The position numbers and the translations under genes are program-made. The notes under the pieces are model-generated. The model worked only from the letters and a program-made list of their open reading frames with translations. It was not told the DNA's origin and did not search any database. From assembly GCA_028290285.1 (NCBI GenBank), contig JAQGKD010000062.1, positions 1-64,000 of the forward strand: DNA of 64,000 nucleotides. The letters run 5' to 3'. Source of the DNA: Hyphomicrobiales bacterium (GTDB lineage: Bacteria; Pseudomonadota; Alphaproteobacteria; Rhizobiales; Beijerinckiaceae). Below are positions 1-8,351 of this stretch, piece after piece (the first letter of the stretch is position 1; every line of letters starts with the position of its first letter).

Positions 1-6
1 GGATCC

Positions 7-31
7 GCCGCCCTGAAAAAGCGGCGGCAGC
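7..31 (-). terminator. GC-rich hairpin downstream of the HAD gene
   Basis: Complementary arms CCGCCGC and GCGGCGG enclose a loop of about nine bases, just past the stop of the phosphatase reading frame. No clear T-tract follows on the minus strand, so it is only a possible terminator. Confidence 0.35.
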
Positions 32-46
32 GTCCATTCTCCTGGG

Positions 47-1040
47 CTATTTCTTTTCGAACGGGAAGATGACTTTCCAGTCCCGTTTCATGTCGACGAC
101 CGTCCAGTCGTCGACGGCCGCAGCGTCCAGTGCCCTGTCGAGACGACCGATGGGCGACTTCCTGTCATAGGCCCACTCGCGCTCGGCATCGGTGTGGTGG
201 ATGATCACGCCGAGACGCAGGCCGCCGCTTAGCGTCGTCCATTGCAGCATTTGCAGATCGCCATCCGAGTTTCCGAATGCCGCGACGGGCCTGTGGCCGA
301 TACCTTGATTGATGCCAACCGGCTTCCCCGGGCCATCGTCGATGAAGTTCAGTTCCGGCAGGCGCATCAGGACAGGTCTGCCGTCCCGCATCTCGAACTT
401 GACCTTGACGCTGCTGCCGACCACCTGCTCGGGCGGGATGTCGTAGACCTTCGCCGTCCAGGGACGCATGAAATCAACACCGCCGCCGGAGGCGATGAAC
501 GTCTTGAAGCCGTTGGCACGCAGGTAGCCGAGTAACTCCAGCATCGGCTGGTAGACCATCTCGGTGTACAGCTTCCCCGTTTTCGGATGCCTGGCGGTCG
601 CGATCCAGTCGCGGACGATCTGGTTAAATTCGGCAGTGGTCATGCCGACGTGCGTGGCCATGACGATTTCGGCGATTGCCGGCTCGCCCCCGGCCACCTT
701 GGACGTTCCCCTTGAGCAGCGAGGCGAATGGCTCCTTCGTCGTCCATTCAGGATGCTGGGGCGCAAGCGCCTTCACGCGTTCCACCGCAAACACAAGTTG
801 CACATAAAGCGGCTGCTCCGCCCAAAGCGTCCCATCGTTGTCGAACGTGGCGATGCGTTCGGCGGGTGGGGTAAAGTCCGGCGAGCCCGGTGACGTTACG
901 CGCTCGACGAAGGAGACGATGGCCTTCTTGGGCGCGGTGTCGTTCCAGGACGGCAGGTGATCCTGGGCCAGGCAGGGTGCCGCCCACACGAACAGCACGG
1001 CGGCTACGGCGCGGAGAAGACTGAAACTGGGCAATTTCAT
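47..1040 (-). pseudogene. Secreted HAD-superfamily phosphatase, frameshifted
   Basis: Two overlapping minus-strand frames together make one HAD-like phosphatase of about 330 residues. The 5' frame starts at 1040 with a signal peptide (cleavage near CLAQ) and carries the HAD motif I DNDGTLW. The 3' frame supplies the rest, from GGEPAIAEIVMATHVGM through the motif II-like FIASGGG and the motif III/IV region FGNSDGDLQM to the C-terminus. Continuity breaks at about 690-712, where the upstream frame reads LLKGNVQGG and then nonsense, while the other frame resumes as VAGGEPAIAE. A one-base indel restores a normal protein. It is either a young pseudogene or a sequencing error. Periplasmic location is inferred from the signal peptide; the substrate is unknown. 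Confidence 0.75.
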
Positions 1041-1470
1041 AGGTTACATTCCCCTGATTTCGCCCGAGCGTCCCTCCAGAACGATCGAGGTTTGTAAGTT
1101 CAGCAATGAACCTAGGGGGCTGAGTATCGCCAAGGTTTGATCTGGATCATTTCTTGCGATGTCCAGAGGAGCTTGCGTTTCAACTTTGGCTGAGCCGTTC
1201 GTTCGTTGGAAGTGGGGCAACAGCGGCAGGAATAGTGCTGCCCTCTGCCGGTCAGGCGAAATGGGATGCGAAGCAGGCGCGGAAGGGTCTATGCACGTCG
1301 ATTGCAATCGCCGCCCGATCTGCTAGATCCTCAACGAGAACGAGCGGGGTTCGGCGGGACTTTCTGTCACCATTGGTCCCATTCGATCCACTCTTGTTCG
1401 CTTTCCGGTCTCAGGCGTTATCTGCGGCTGGGGCCGAAAACCCTGAGAAATCAGGTTAGTTGGGTGACAT
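1041..1470. other. Intergenic region, nothing recognised
   Basis: About 430 bases lie between the HAD phosphatase start and tRNA-Pro. Short frames exist on both strands, but none has a ribosome binding site or recognisable protein. It presumably holds promoters for the flanking genes. Confidence 0.5.
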
Positions 1471-1547
1471 CGGGGTATAGCGCAGTCTGGTAGCGCGGAA
1501 GTTTTGGGTACTTCAGGTCGTAGGTTCGAATCCTGCTACCCCGACCA
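1471..1547 (+). tRNA. tRNA-Pro (anticodon TGG)
   Basis: The 77-nt cloverleaf has acceptor arms CGGGGTA and TACCCCG, D-arm GCGC/GCGC, and anticodon stem GAAGT/ACTTC closing loop TTTGGGT, which gives anticodon TGG. The T-loop is GGTTCGAATCC, and the 3' end carries an encoded CCA. The sequence has the usual alphaproteobacterial tRNA-Pro form. An NDUFS4-like gene begins just downstream. Confidence 0.97.
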
Positions 1548-1613
1548 GTCTCGCCGGATACGGCGAGCAATATGAACGACTTCAGGCGTTTCGACGTGAC
1601 GAGCGGGAACAAC

Positions 1614-1919
1614 ATGACGGCACGGATCTATCGCCCGGCAAAGAGCGCCACCCAGTCTGGAGCGGCGCGCACGAAGGCGTGGCTTCTCGAGTACATGCCG
1701 CACGAGCCGCGGCAGATCGAGCCCCTGATGGGCTGGACCAGCTCGGGCGACATGAACAGCCAGCTCAAGCTCTGGTTCGCGACCTGCGACGAGGCCGTGG
1801 CCTATGCGCAGCGCGAGGGAATCACCTATCGCGTCGAGCAGCCCAAGCCTGCGACCCGCCGCGTCATGTCCTACTCGGACAATTTCAAGACCAACCGCAT
1901 CGGTCAGTGGACGCACTGA
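1614..1919 (+). CDS. NDUFS4-like complex I accessory subunit
   Basis: The 101-residue protein matches the 'ETC complex I subunit' family, the bacterial relative of mitochondrial NDUFS4 and an accessory subunit at the matrix-arm (cytosolic) side of NADH:ubiquinone oxidoreductase. Visible family features are the N-terminal ARIYRPAKSATQSG, the central LMGWTSSGDM around residue 45, and the C-terminal YSDNF followed by a terminal WTH. It is alone between two tRNAs. I chose the ATG at 1614 because the family usually begins MxARIYRP. An in-frame ATG at 1572 would add 14 residues and start only 24 bases after the tRNA. Confidence 0.88.
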   Translation: MTARIYRPAKSATQSGAARTKAWLLEYMPHEPRQIEPLMGWTSSGDMNSQLKLWFATCDEAVAYAQREGITYRVEQPKPATRRVMSYSDNFKTNRIGQWTH

Positions 1920-1930
1920 CGTCCCCTTGA

Positions 1931-2007
1931 GGCCCCATAGCTCAGCTGGATAGAGCAGCCGCCTTCTAAGCGGCAGGTCGCAGGTTCGAGTCCTGCTGGG
2001 GTCGCCA
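1931..2007 (+). tRNA. tRNA-Arg (anticodon TCT)
   Basis: The 77-nt cloverleaf has acceptor arms GGCCCCA and TGGGGTC (one G-T pair), anticodon stem GCCGC/GCGGC around loop CTTCTAA giving anticodon TCT, T-arm GCAGGTTCGAGTCCTGC, discriminator G and an encoded CCA. It reads AGA codons. Confidence 0.97.
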
Positions 2008-2041
2008 GATTTTTCCCTCGTAAAGCCCCGTGAGGCCGCGT

Positions 2042-3313
2042 TCAGGCGATGAGAATGGCGCGGATGTCGTTGACGTTGGTCAGTGTCGGGCCGGTGCGAA
2101 TGAGGTCGTCCGTCGCATCGAACAGGCTGTAGCTGTCGTGCGCGACGAGGTGGTGACGCGGATCGCATCCTGCTGCGCGGGCGCGAACGAGTGTGCCAGG
2201 GCCGACGAGGGCGCCTGCGGCATCTTCGGTGCCGTCGATGCCGTCGCTATCTCCGGCCACGGCCCAGATCCCGGGCTGGCCTGCCATCGCAATGGCGAAG
2301 CCGAGCAGGAATTCGGTATTTCGGCCACCCCGTCCTGCCGGACCCTGGCCGATCGTGACAGTCGTTTCCCCGCCCGAGAGAAGCACGGCGGGTGCAGCGA
2401 CCGGATGGCCGTTGAGCTGAACGGATCTGGCGATGCCAGCCATGATCGTACCGAGTTCGCGGCTCTCGCCCTCAATCGCATCCCCAAGGATCAACGGAGC
2501 GAACCCGAGGGCGCGCGCAGTCTCGGCAGCTGCCGCGAGCGCGAGGGACGGCGCCGCGATCAGGCGCACGTCTGTCGGGAAGTCGCCGGGCTTCGGCGTT
2601 TCAACGCCCTGTTCGAGAAGTCTCCTGGCGGCCTCCGGCAGCTGGAGCCGATACCGCGAGACGATCTCGCGGACCTCCGCGATCGTGCTTGGATCTGGCG
2701 CCGTCGGTCCGGATGCAATGGCTGCGGGATCGTCGCCGGGCACGTCGCTGATGACGAGCGTGACGACATGCGCGGGAGCAGCAGCTGCGGCCAGCCGGCC
2801 GCCCTTGATCGAGGAGAGGTGCTTGCGGACGGCATTCATCTCGGTGATCGTCGCACCGCTCGCCAGCAGCGCGCGGTTGACGGCCTGCTTGTCGCCAAGG
2901 GTCATGTCGCCTGCGGGCAGGGCCAGCAACGCCGAACCACCGCCCGAGATCAGCGCGATCACGAGATCGTCCGGCCCCAGTTCCTGCACTGCGGCAATGA
3001 TCCGCCGCGCGGCTGTCTCGCTCATCGCGTCGGGAACGGGATGAGACGCTTGTAAGATCTCGATCCGGCCCGCGGGAACGGCATGGCCGTATCGCGTGAC
3101 GACCACGCCGGACACGTCGACATCGCTCCATGCGGCATCTAGCGCCGCCGCCATGGCAGCCGATGCCTTGCCGGCTCCGACCACGATGCAGCGCCCCCTC
3201 GGCTTATCGGGAAGGTTGCGCAGGACAGCAGGGCCCGGCGCGGCACTGGCGACCGCCGCATCGAAGATCTGCCGCAGGGCTCGTTTCGCTTCCCGATCGT
3301 CGATGGCGGGCAT
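2042..3313 (-). CDS. ttuD: Glycerate kinase type-2 / TtuD (MOFRL family)
   Basis: The 423-residue protein belongs to the DUF4147/MOFRL glycerate kinase family, long annotated as TtuD hydroxypyruvate reductase. It phosphorylates D-glycerate to 2-phosphoglycerate. It shows the N-terminal nucleotide-fold segment CIVVGAGKASAAM (42-54), the glycine-rich LISGGGSALL (121-130), the RKHLSSIKGG lysine segment (163-172), and a C-terminal MOFRL domain with LSGGETTVTIGQGPAGRGGRN (312-332) and GDSDGIDGTEDAAGA. The ATG at 3313 is used; longer in-frame upstream sequence overlaps the tartrate dehydrogenase gene and is not homologous. It lies 11 bases after that gene in one operon and would finish the tartrate route into glycolysis. 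Confidence 0.9.
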   Translation of the reverse strand: MPAIDDREAKRALRQIFDAAVASAAPGPAVLRNLPDKPRGRCIVVGAGKASAAMAAALDAAWSDVDVSGVVVTRYGHAVPAGRIEILQASHPVPDAMSETAARRIIAAVQELGPDDLVIALISGGGSALLALPAGDMTLGDKQAVNRALLASGATITEMNAVRKHLSSIKGGRLAAAAAPAHVVTLVISDVPGDDPAAIASGPTAPDPSTIAEVREIVSRYRLQLPEAARRLLEQGVETPKPGDFPTDVRLIAAPSLALAAAAETARALGFAPLILGDAIEGESRELGTIMAGIARSVQLNGHPVAAPAVLLSGGETTVTIGQGPAGRGGRNTEFLLGFAIAMAGQPGIWAVAGDSDGIDGTEDAAGALVGPGTLVRARAAGCDPRHHLVAHDSYSLFDATDDLIRTGPTLTNVNDIRAILIA

Positions 3314-3324
3314 GGTCCTGCTCG

Positions 3325-4398
3325 TTAAACGTTCGAGCTGAGGATGGCATCGACCACGGCGTTCGTCACGTCCTTGGTCGTTGCCGTGCCGCCGACGTCG
3401 GGCGTCATGGTGCCGGCTCCGGTCACCGTCTCCACGGCGCGCATGAGCCGCGCAGAGGCATCGGCCTCCCCAAGATGATCGAGCATCTGCGAGGCGGTCC
3501 AGAAGGTGGCGACCGGGTTCGCAATTCCTTTGCCCGTGATGTCGAAGGCCGAACCGTGGATGGGCTCGAACATCGAGGGAAAGCGGCGCTCGGGATCGAT
3601 GTTGGCGGTGGGTGCGACGCCGAGGCTTCCGGCCAGCGCACCGGCAAGGTCCGACAGGATGTCGGCATGCAGATTGGTGGCGACGATCGTGTCGAGCGAC
3701 TTCGGCTTGAGCGTCATCCGCACCGTCATCGCGTCCACGAGCATTTTGTCCCACGTCACATCCGGAAACTCGGTCGCGACTTCGGCTGCGATCTCATCCC
3801 ACATCACCATGCCGTGGCGCTGCGCGTTGGACTTGGTGACGACGGTCAGGAGCTTGCGCGGGCGCGCCTGCGCGAGCTTGAACGCGTAGCGCATGATGCG
3901 CGTCACGCCGGCGCGGGTGAAAATGGCGACTTCCGTTCCGACTTCCTCGGGAAAGCCCCGATGCGCCCGCCCGCCATGTCCCGAATATTCACCCTCCGAG
4001 TTTTCGCGGACGATGACCCAGTCGAGATCGCCGGGACCAACGCCGTGCAAAGGCGACTGTATGCCAGGAAGGATCTTCGTTGGCCGCACGTTGGCGTATT
4101 GGTCGAAGCCCTGGCAGATCGGGAGCCTGAGGCCCCAGAGGGTGATGTGGTCGGGAACGTCGGGCGCGCCGACCGCGCCGAAGAAGATCGCGTCGAAGCG
4201 CTTCAGCTGCGCAAGTCCATCAGCCGGCATCATGACGCCGTGGCGCTTGTAGTAGTCGGAACCCCAGTCGAAGCTCTCGATGTTGAACTTCACATCGCCG
4301 GCGCGGCGCTGAAGGCTTTCGAGCACCGTGATGCCGGCGGCGATCACCTCGGGGCCGATGCCGTCGGCGGGGATGGCCGCAATCGAATATTCACGCAT
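3325..4398 (-). CDS. ttuC: Tartrate dehydrogenase/decarboxylase (TtuC family)
   Basis: The 357-residue enzyme is of the isocitrate/isopropylmalate dehydrogenase superfamily, subgroup tartrate or D-malate dehydrogenase. It is an NAD- and divalent-metal-dependent oxidoreductase converting tartrate to oxaloglycolate or D-glycerate plus CO2. Visible motifs are DGIGPEV (12-18), the substrate arginine context YANVRPTKI (101-109), RENSEGEYSG (131-140), the K-N pair in VVTKSNAQR (187-195), and the metal and signature region LHADILSDLAGALAGSLG (243-260). Start at 4398 has GAGGAG seven bases upstream. D-malate is an alternative substrate because the subfamily is promiscuous, but a TtuB-like transporter upstream and glycerate kinase downstream favour tartrate. 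Confidence 0.88.
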   Translation of the reverse strand: MREYSIAAIPADGIGPEVIAAGITVLESLQRRAGDVKFNIESFDWGSDYYKRHGVMMPADGLAQLKRFDAIFFGAVGAPDVPDHITLWGLRLPICQGFDQYANVRPTKILPGIQSPLHGVGPGDLDWVIVRENSEGEYSGHGGRAHRGFPEEVGTEVAIFTRAGVTRIMRYAFKLAQARPRKLLTVVTKSNAQRHGMVMWDEIAAEVATEFPDVTWDKMLVDAMTVRMTLKPKSLDTIVATNLHADILSDLAGALAGSLGVAPTANIDPERRFPSMFEPIHGSAFDITGKGIANPVATFWTASQMLDHLGEADASARLMRAVETVTGAGTMTPDVGGTATTKDVTNAVVDAILSSNV

Positions 4399-4429
4399 GA
4401 AAAACTCCTCGATCCTGAATGTGGAAATG

Positions 4430-5731
4430 TCAGTGCTGCGATGCTGCCGCTGGCGACGCGGCCGGTCTCTGCGAGCGGGCCAGCGCCAGTGTGAGAATGG
4501 CGGACAGCAGCATAAGTCCGGCGACGAAGTAGAGGCCGCCTTCGAAACTGCCCGTGACATCCTTGATCCATCCGATCATCGAGGGACCGACGAAGCCGCC
4601 GAGATTTCCGATGGAATTGATCGTCGCGATGCCGGCGGCAGCGGCTGAGCCGGAGAGGAACATCGTCGGCATGCTCCAGAGTGGCGGCTTGGCTGCACTG
4701 ACACCGATATTCACCAGCGACAATGCAACGATGACGGCGATGACGGTGGTTGCGAAGCCGGCCAGAACCAGCCCGGCAGACGCAAGAACGCACGCGCCCA
4801 CGACATGCCAGGTCCGCTCGCCTGATTTGTCCGAGTGACGAGCCCAGAGGATCATCGCCGCGATCGCGAGCGTTGCCGGGATAGCATTGAGCAGGCCGAC
4901 CTGCATGGACGTCAGGCCGAACTCCTTGATGATCTGCGGCGCCCAGATGCCGAGCGTGTAGAGACCCGCCGACGTTCCGAAATACACCATGGACAGGGCG
5001 ATGATGCGGATGTCGGCGAGGCCACGCAGGATGCTGTGCTTTGCTTCGGCGGGTCTTGCCGCCTGTTCCGCGTTCATCGTGTCGACGAGCCAGCTGCGCT
5101 CCTCGTCTGACAGCCACTTCGCCTGTTCCGGACGATCGGTCATATAGCCGAGCACCACGAAACCCAGGATCACGGCGGGAATGGCTTCGATAATGAACAT
5201 CCATTGCCAGCCCGCGAGACCCATCATGCCATGCATGCCGAGCAGCGCACCCGAGAGCGGTGAGCCGAGTGCCGTGGAAAGGGGGGCGGCCGCCATGAAG
5301 ATGGCCGTCACAGCCGCGCGCTGGCGGGTCGGGAACCAGTAGCTCAGATAAAGGATGATGCCCGGGAAGAAACCGGCCTCAGCCACGCCGAGGAGGAAGC
5401 GCAGCGAATAGAAGCTCGTCGATCCTTGTACGAACGCCATTGCGCCCGACACGATTCCCCAGGTGACCATGACCCGGGCAATCCAGATGCGGGCGCCGAC
5501 CTTGTGGAGGATCAGATTGGAGGGGACCTCGAACAGGAAGTAGCCCAGGAAGAATATGCCCGCGCCGAAGCCGAATACGCTGGGCGAGAAGCCGAGATCC
5601 TTGTTCATGGTCAAAGCCGCGAACCCGAGATTCACCCGGTCGATGAAGGCGACGAAGTAGAGCAGCATGACGAACGGGACGATGCGCATCGTGATCTTGC
5701 GCAGGACACGCGTTTCCAGCTCACTGGCCAT
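4430..5731 (-). CDS. ttuB: MFS transporter, anion:cation symporter family (TtuB-like)
   Basis: The 433-residue major facilitator has about 12 hydrophobic segments in two halves and a charged central loop near residues 200-240. N-terminal features typical of the ACS family (tartrate, phthalate and glucarate carriers) are YFVAFIDRVNLGFAALTMNKD (25-45) and GYFLFEVPSNLILHKVGAR. It is the first gene of a minus-strand operon with tartrate dehydrogenase and glycerate kinase, and it diverges from a LysR gene, the same order as ttuBCD of Agrobacterium. Tartrate import by proton symport is inferred from context; other hydroxy-dicarboxylates are possible. Confidence 0.85.
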   Translation of the reverse strand: MASELETRVLRKITMRIVPFVMLLYFVAFIDRVNLGFAALTMNKDLGFSPSVFGFGAGIFFLGYFLFEVPSNLILHKVGARIWIARVMVTWGIVSGAMAFVQGSTSFYSLRFLLGVAEAGFFPGIILYLSYWFPTRQRAAVTAIFMAAAPLSTALGSPLSGALLGMHGMMGLAGWQWMFIIEAIPAVILGFVVLGYMTDRPEQAKWLSDEERSWLVDTMNAEQAARPAEAKHSILRGLADIRIIALSMVYFGTSAGLYTLGIWAPQIIKEFGLTSMQVGLLNAIPATLAIAAMILWARHSDKSGERTWHVVGACVLASAGLVLAGFATTVIAVIVALSLVNIGVSAAKPPLWSMPTMFLSGSAAAAGIATINSIGNLGGFVGPSMIGWIKDVTGSFEGGLYFVAGLMLLSAILTLALARSQRPAASPAAASQH

Positions 5732-5836
5732 TGGGGCTTCCTCGCTTGCGTTCTTTTTGATTGGTCGAAAGCGCTTCAGGACCCGCGCTTGGCCAGAGGC
5801 TATGATGCTGCCTTGCGTCCTTCAATGCGCAGTGGT

Positions 5837-5857
5837 TTATACAAAAAAATGATATAA
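5837..5857. promoter_or_regulatory. LysR-type operator candidate TTATA-N11-TATAA
   Basis: A perfect 5-bp inverted repeat with an 11-base, A-rich spacer fits the T-N11-A rule for LysR regulators. It lies between the divergent ttuB-like and LysR genes, about 21 bases before the chosen LysR start and 105 bases before the transporter start. Confidence 0.55.
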
Positions 5858-5877
5858 TGTTTGGGCTGGGAGAACCC

Positions 5878-6792
5878 ATGGACCTGAACCAGCTGCGTTG
5901 TTTCGTTGTCGCTGCCGAAATGCTTCATTTCGGCAAGGCTGCTCGGCACCTGGAGATGATGCCATCCGCGCTGGGCCGTCATGTGCGGTTGCTGGAAGAG
6001 GATCTGGGGACGCAACTCCTGCTTCGCACGACCCGGAACGTTTCTCTGACGGCGGAGGGAGCACTGTTCCTTGAGGAAGCCCGAAAGCTTCTCGATCAAG
6101 CGGACGACCTTGCCAACCGCTTCCGGACGCGCGGTCGGTCCAGCGCCAGCACGCTGCGCGTCGGCGCCATAGACAGTGCTGCGGCGGGACTTCTGCCCAT
6201 GCTCCTTCACGATTTCCGCATGGCGCGGCCAGATGTCGCCGTTCATCTGGTGGAGGACAAGACGATCCGCATGCTTCCCCGCCTCGTTTCCGGACGGCTC
6301 GATCTCGCGTTCGTTCGTCCACCGGAACACGCGGACAAGAACATCGAATTCGAATTCCTGTTCTACGAGACGGCGGTCGTAGCAGTCCCGGATAGTCATA
6401 GACTGGCGGATCGTTCCAGGGTCACGATCGAGGAGCTTGCAGACGAGCCCTTGATCGTGCCGGAACGGCGGTCGCGTCCGCACAGCTACGACCTCACGAT
6501 CAAACTCTTTGCCGAAGCTGGACTGCAGGCACGGATCGCACAAATCGCCGAAGAGAAGCACACCATCGTCAATCTCGTGGCGGCGAAACTCGGCATAGCA
6601 ATAGTCCCGCGATGGACGTCGCGTCTGGCCGCGCCCGGAGTGCGCTTTTTGCCGCTCGACGGAGAAGGAAAACGCCAGATGAACAAGCTTCCGCTGGCTG
6701 CTGCCTGGGCTCGTGGTTCGCGCGATCCCGTGCGCGACGAGATGCTGGAGACTGTACGGCTGGGCCTGTCGACGTATTGCTCCCTGGCATAG
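5878..6792 (+). CDS. LysR-type transcriptional regulator
   Basis: The 304-residue protein has an N-terminal winged helix-turn-helix (MDLNQLRCFVVAAEMLHFGK, then AARHLEMMPSALGRHVRLLE) and a C-terminal periplasmic-binding-like effector domain from about residue 90. It is transcribed divergently from the tartrate operon, the usual arrangement for a LysR regulator and its target, so it probably activates that operon in response to tartrate (the role of TtuA in Agrobacterium). The start at 5878 is preceded by GGGAGA. An in-frame ATG at 5857 would add seven residues but overlaps the likely operator. Confidence 0.9.
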   Translation: MDLNQLRCFVVAAEMLHFGKAARHLEMMPSALGRHVRLLEEDLGTQLLLRTTRNVSLTAEGALFLEEARKLLDQADDLANRFRTRGRSSASTLRVGAIDSAAAGLLPMLLHDFRMARPDVAVHLVEDKTIRMLPRLVSGRLDLAFVRPPEHADKNIEFEFLFYETAVVAVPDSHRLADRSRVTIEELADEPLIVPERRSRPHSYDLTIKLFAEAGLQARIAQIAEEKHTIVNLVAAKLGIAIVPRWTSRLAAPGVRFLPLDGEGKRQMNKLPLAAAWARGSRDPVRDEMLETVRLGLSTYCSLA

Positions 6793-6917
6793 GGTGCGAC
6801 CTGGCCGAGTAAACGAGGAATAGTTCGGTACGTCGTCGCCGATGTGTCCGGGGTCTTCTCGTTGATTTTCAGGATTGTTGGTGCGAAATGGAACCGGCGG
6901 GTACTTGGCCAGTTCAT

Positions 6918-6939
6918 CTCCAGTAATAATATACTGGAG
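6918..6939 (+). promoter_or_regulatory. Hairpin covering the ribosome binding site of the next gene
   Basis: CTCCAGTA-N6-TACTGGAG is a perfect 8-bp inverted repeat. The right arm contains most of the Shine-Dalgarno TGGAGG, and the start codon is at 6948. In RNA the hairpin would hide the ribosome binding site. As DNA it could equally be an operator. Confidence 0.5.
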
Positions 6940-6947
6940 GAAGCATC

Positions 6948-7259
6948 ATGATGAATTTCCATGTCCGTAATACTCTCATCGCCGCTGCACTGGTTCTGGG
7001 AGCTTCCGCAGCTTTCGCTCAAGCTCCGCCCGCAGGCCCTGCCGACAAAAGCGGCGGTGGTGCCGCCGAACTCTCGGGTATCACGGCCTGCGACGAGGCA
7101 CAGATGACCGCATCTGAAGCTTCAATGAAGAAAATGAGCGACGGAACCAAGAAAACGGCTGCCATGAAGGAAATGGCCATGGCAAAGGACATGATGGCGA
7201 AGAAGGACCTCGCCGCCTGCAAGACGCACATGAACAATGCCATGGGTATGATGAAGTAG
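6948..7259 (+). CDS. Small secreted Met/Lys-rich protein, unknown function
   Basis: The 103-residue protein has a clear signal peptide (hydrophobic stretch at residues 8-22, cleavage near AFAQ) and a mature part rich in Met, Lys and Ala, with two cysteines (TACDEAQM and LAACKTHM) that could form a disulphide. Repeated helical K/M-rich segments suggest a small helical periplasmic protein. I do not recognise the family. TGGAGGA lies six bases before the ATG, inside an inverted repeat that could control translation. It is monocistronic, with a strong terminator after it. Confidence 0.75.
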   Translation: MMNFHVRNTLIAAALVLGASAAFAQAPPAGPADKSGGGAAELSGITACDEAQMTASEASMKKMSDGTKKTAAMKEMAMAKDMMAKKDLAACKTHMNNAMGMMK

Positions 7260-7286
7260 CACGTAGAACCAAAACACGGTTGATAT

Positions 7287-7317
7287 AGCGCCGCTCGAAA
7301 GAGCGGCGCTTTTTTTT
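7287..7317 (+). terminator. Rho-independent terminator
   Basis: A perfect 10-bp stem AGCGCCGCTC/GAGCGGCGCT with a GAAA loop is followed by a run of eight T. It ends the small secreted protein transcript. Confidence 0.92.
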
Positions 7318-7354
7318 ATCGGTCAAGTCACTGAGAGCTCAGACCCCCTGTATA

Positions 7355-7519
7355 TCAGGCGTGCCGGTCGTTTATGGGTCTATCGTCGCCTTCAGACAGG
7401 ATGCGGACCGCGGCACCGTCGAGATCCTCGTATTGACTGTTGTTGAGGGACCACATGAAGGCGCAGAGCCCGACAAGACCGAGGACCAAAGCGATGGGGA
7501 TGAGGTAAAAGAAGTCCAT
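7355..7519 (-). CDS. ccoS: cbb3 oxidase assembly protein CcoS
   Basis: The 54-residue protein has one N-terminal membrane helix (FFYLIPIALVLGLVGLCAF, residues 3-21) followed by the characteristic CcoS segment MWSLNNSQYEDLDGAAVRIL and an acidic tail. CcoS is needed for cofactor insertion into cbb3 oxidase. It lies just downstream of the DUF2189 gene in the cco operon. An adjacent ATG at 7522 would add one Met; GGGAG lies upstream of both. The usual assembly partners CcoG, CcoH and CcoI are not in the window. Confidence 0.9.
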   Translation of the reverse strand: MDFFYLIPIALVLGLVGLCAFMWSLNNSQYEDLDGAAVRILSEGDDRPINDRHA

Positions 7520-7546
7520 CATTCGGCGGCTCCCACGACGCGTCAG

Positions 7547-8332
7547 CTATTTCCAGATCGCGCGATAGGCATGCCAGGTGCCGTGCCCGAGGACTGGAAA
7601 GACGATGATGAGACCGATGAGGCCGGTGACGAGGCTGAGCAGAAACAGCGCAAACGCAATGGCGCCCCATGTGAGCATAACTGGAAGATTATTCCAGACG
7701 AGCGCGGTGCTGCGGCCCATTGCAGTCAGCGCGTCGAGACGCTCCGTCAGCAGCATCGGTATCGAAAAGGCGCTTATGGCGAAGGAGAAGGCTGCGAAGA
7801 GCGCTCCAACAGCGCCACCTACGATGAGCATCGTCCAGCCCGTCGGCGTCGTGAACAACATCGGGGCGATGTGATCGAGGCCGGGAAAGGCGCGTACTCC
7901 AAAAAACAGCGCGTAGATAATCACAGCGGCGCGCATCCAGAGGAGCATAAGCAAGCAGAGGAGCACGCCCGTAAAAAGGATTTGTCCGCCTGATTTCGGC
8001 CGGACGAAAATCATACGCGCAAGGCGCACCGGTTCCCCTGCTGCGATCTGACGGCTTTTTTCGTACAGGCCGATGGCAAGCAGGGGCCCCACGACCATGA
8101 AGCCGGCGAAGGCCGGGAACAGGACCGAGGCCCAGCCGATCGCGAAAAGCCCGAAGACGATTGTCGCCGACACGAGACTGACGAGCAGGCCATAAATGAG
8201 GCTGGATGTGGGATGGACGGCGACGTCGCGCCAGCCTGCCGCCAGCCATTTAAACGCATGCGCGGGCGAAAGATGCCGCTTCCAAGGGTCGTCCCGGGGC
8301 AACGGTGGCGCGACTGCGGGGATAGTTGTCAA
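7547..8332 (-). CDS. DUF2189 membrane protein in the cbb3 operon
   Basis: The 261-residue protein has about six hydrophobic segments and fits the DUF2189 family of predicted integral membrane proteins, often found near cbb3 oxidase genes. Family landmarks are the N-terminal PWKRHLSPAHAFKWLAAGWRD, the GLYEKSRQIAAGE loop, and FPVLGHGTWHAYRAIW at the C-terminus. No ATG lies in the right place. I chose TTG at 8332, which has AAGGAG eight bases upstream and yields the expected N-terminus. Its function is unknown; a role in oxidase biogenesis or membrane context is inferred only from position. Confidence 0.8.
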   Translation of the reverse strand: MTTIPAVAPPLPRDDPWKRHLSPAHAFKWLAAGWRDVAVHPTSSLIYGLLVSLVSATIVFGLFAIGWASVLFPAFAGFMVVGPLLAIGLYEKSRQIAAGEPVRLARMIFVRPKSGGQILFTGVLLCLLMLLWMRAAVIIYALFFGVRAFPGLDHIAPMLFTTPTGWTMLIVGGAVGALFAAFSFAISAFSIPMLLTERLDALTAMGRSTALVWNNLPVMLTWGAIAFALFLLSLVTGLIGLIIVFPVLGHGTWHAYRAIWK

Positions 8333-8351
8333 GGTTACGCTCCTTCGTATT

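Noticed and set aside
1471-2007. Genomic island integration at the tRNA genes
   Set aside because: No integrase, no direct repeat of a tRNA 3' end and no change in base composition were seen nearby.
2030-3055. Long plus-strand open frame opposite the glycerate kinase gene
   Set aside because: It is the antisense shadow of a conserved gene; the translation is Arg/Asp-rich and unlike any protein, with no ribosome binding site.
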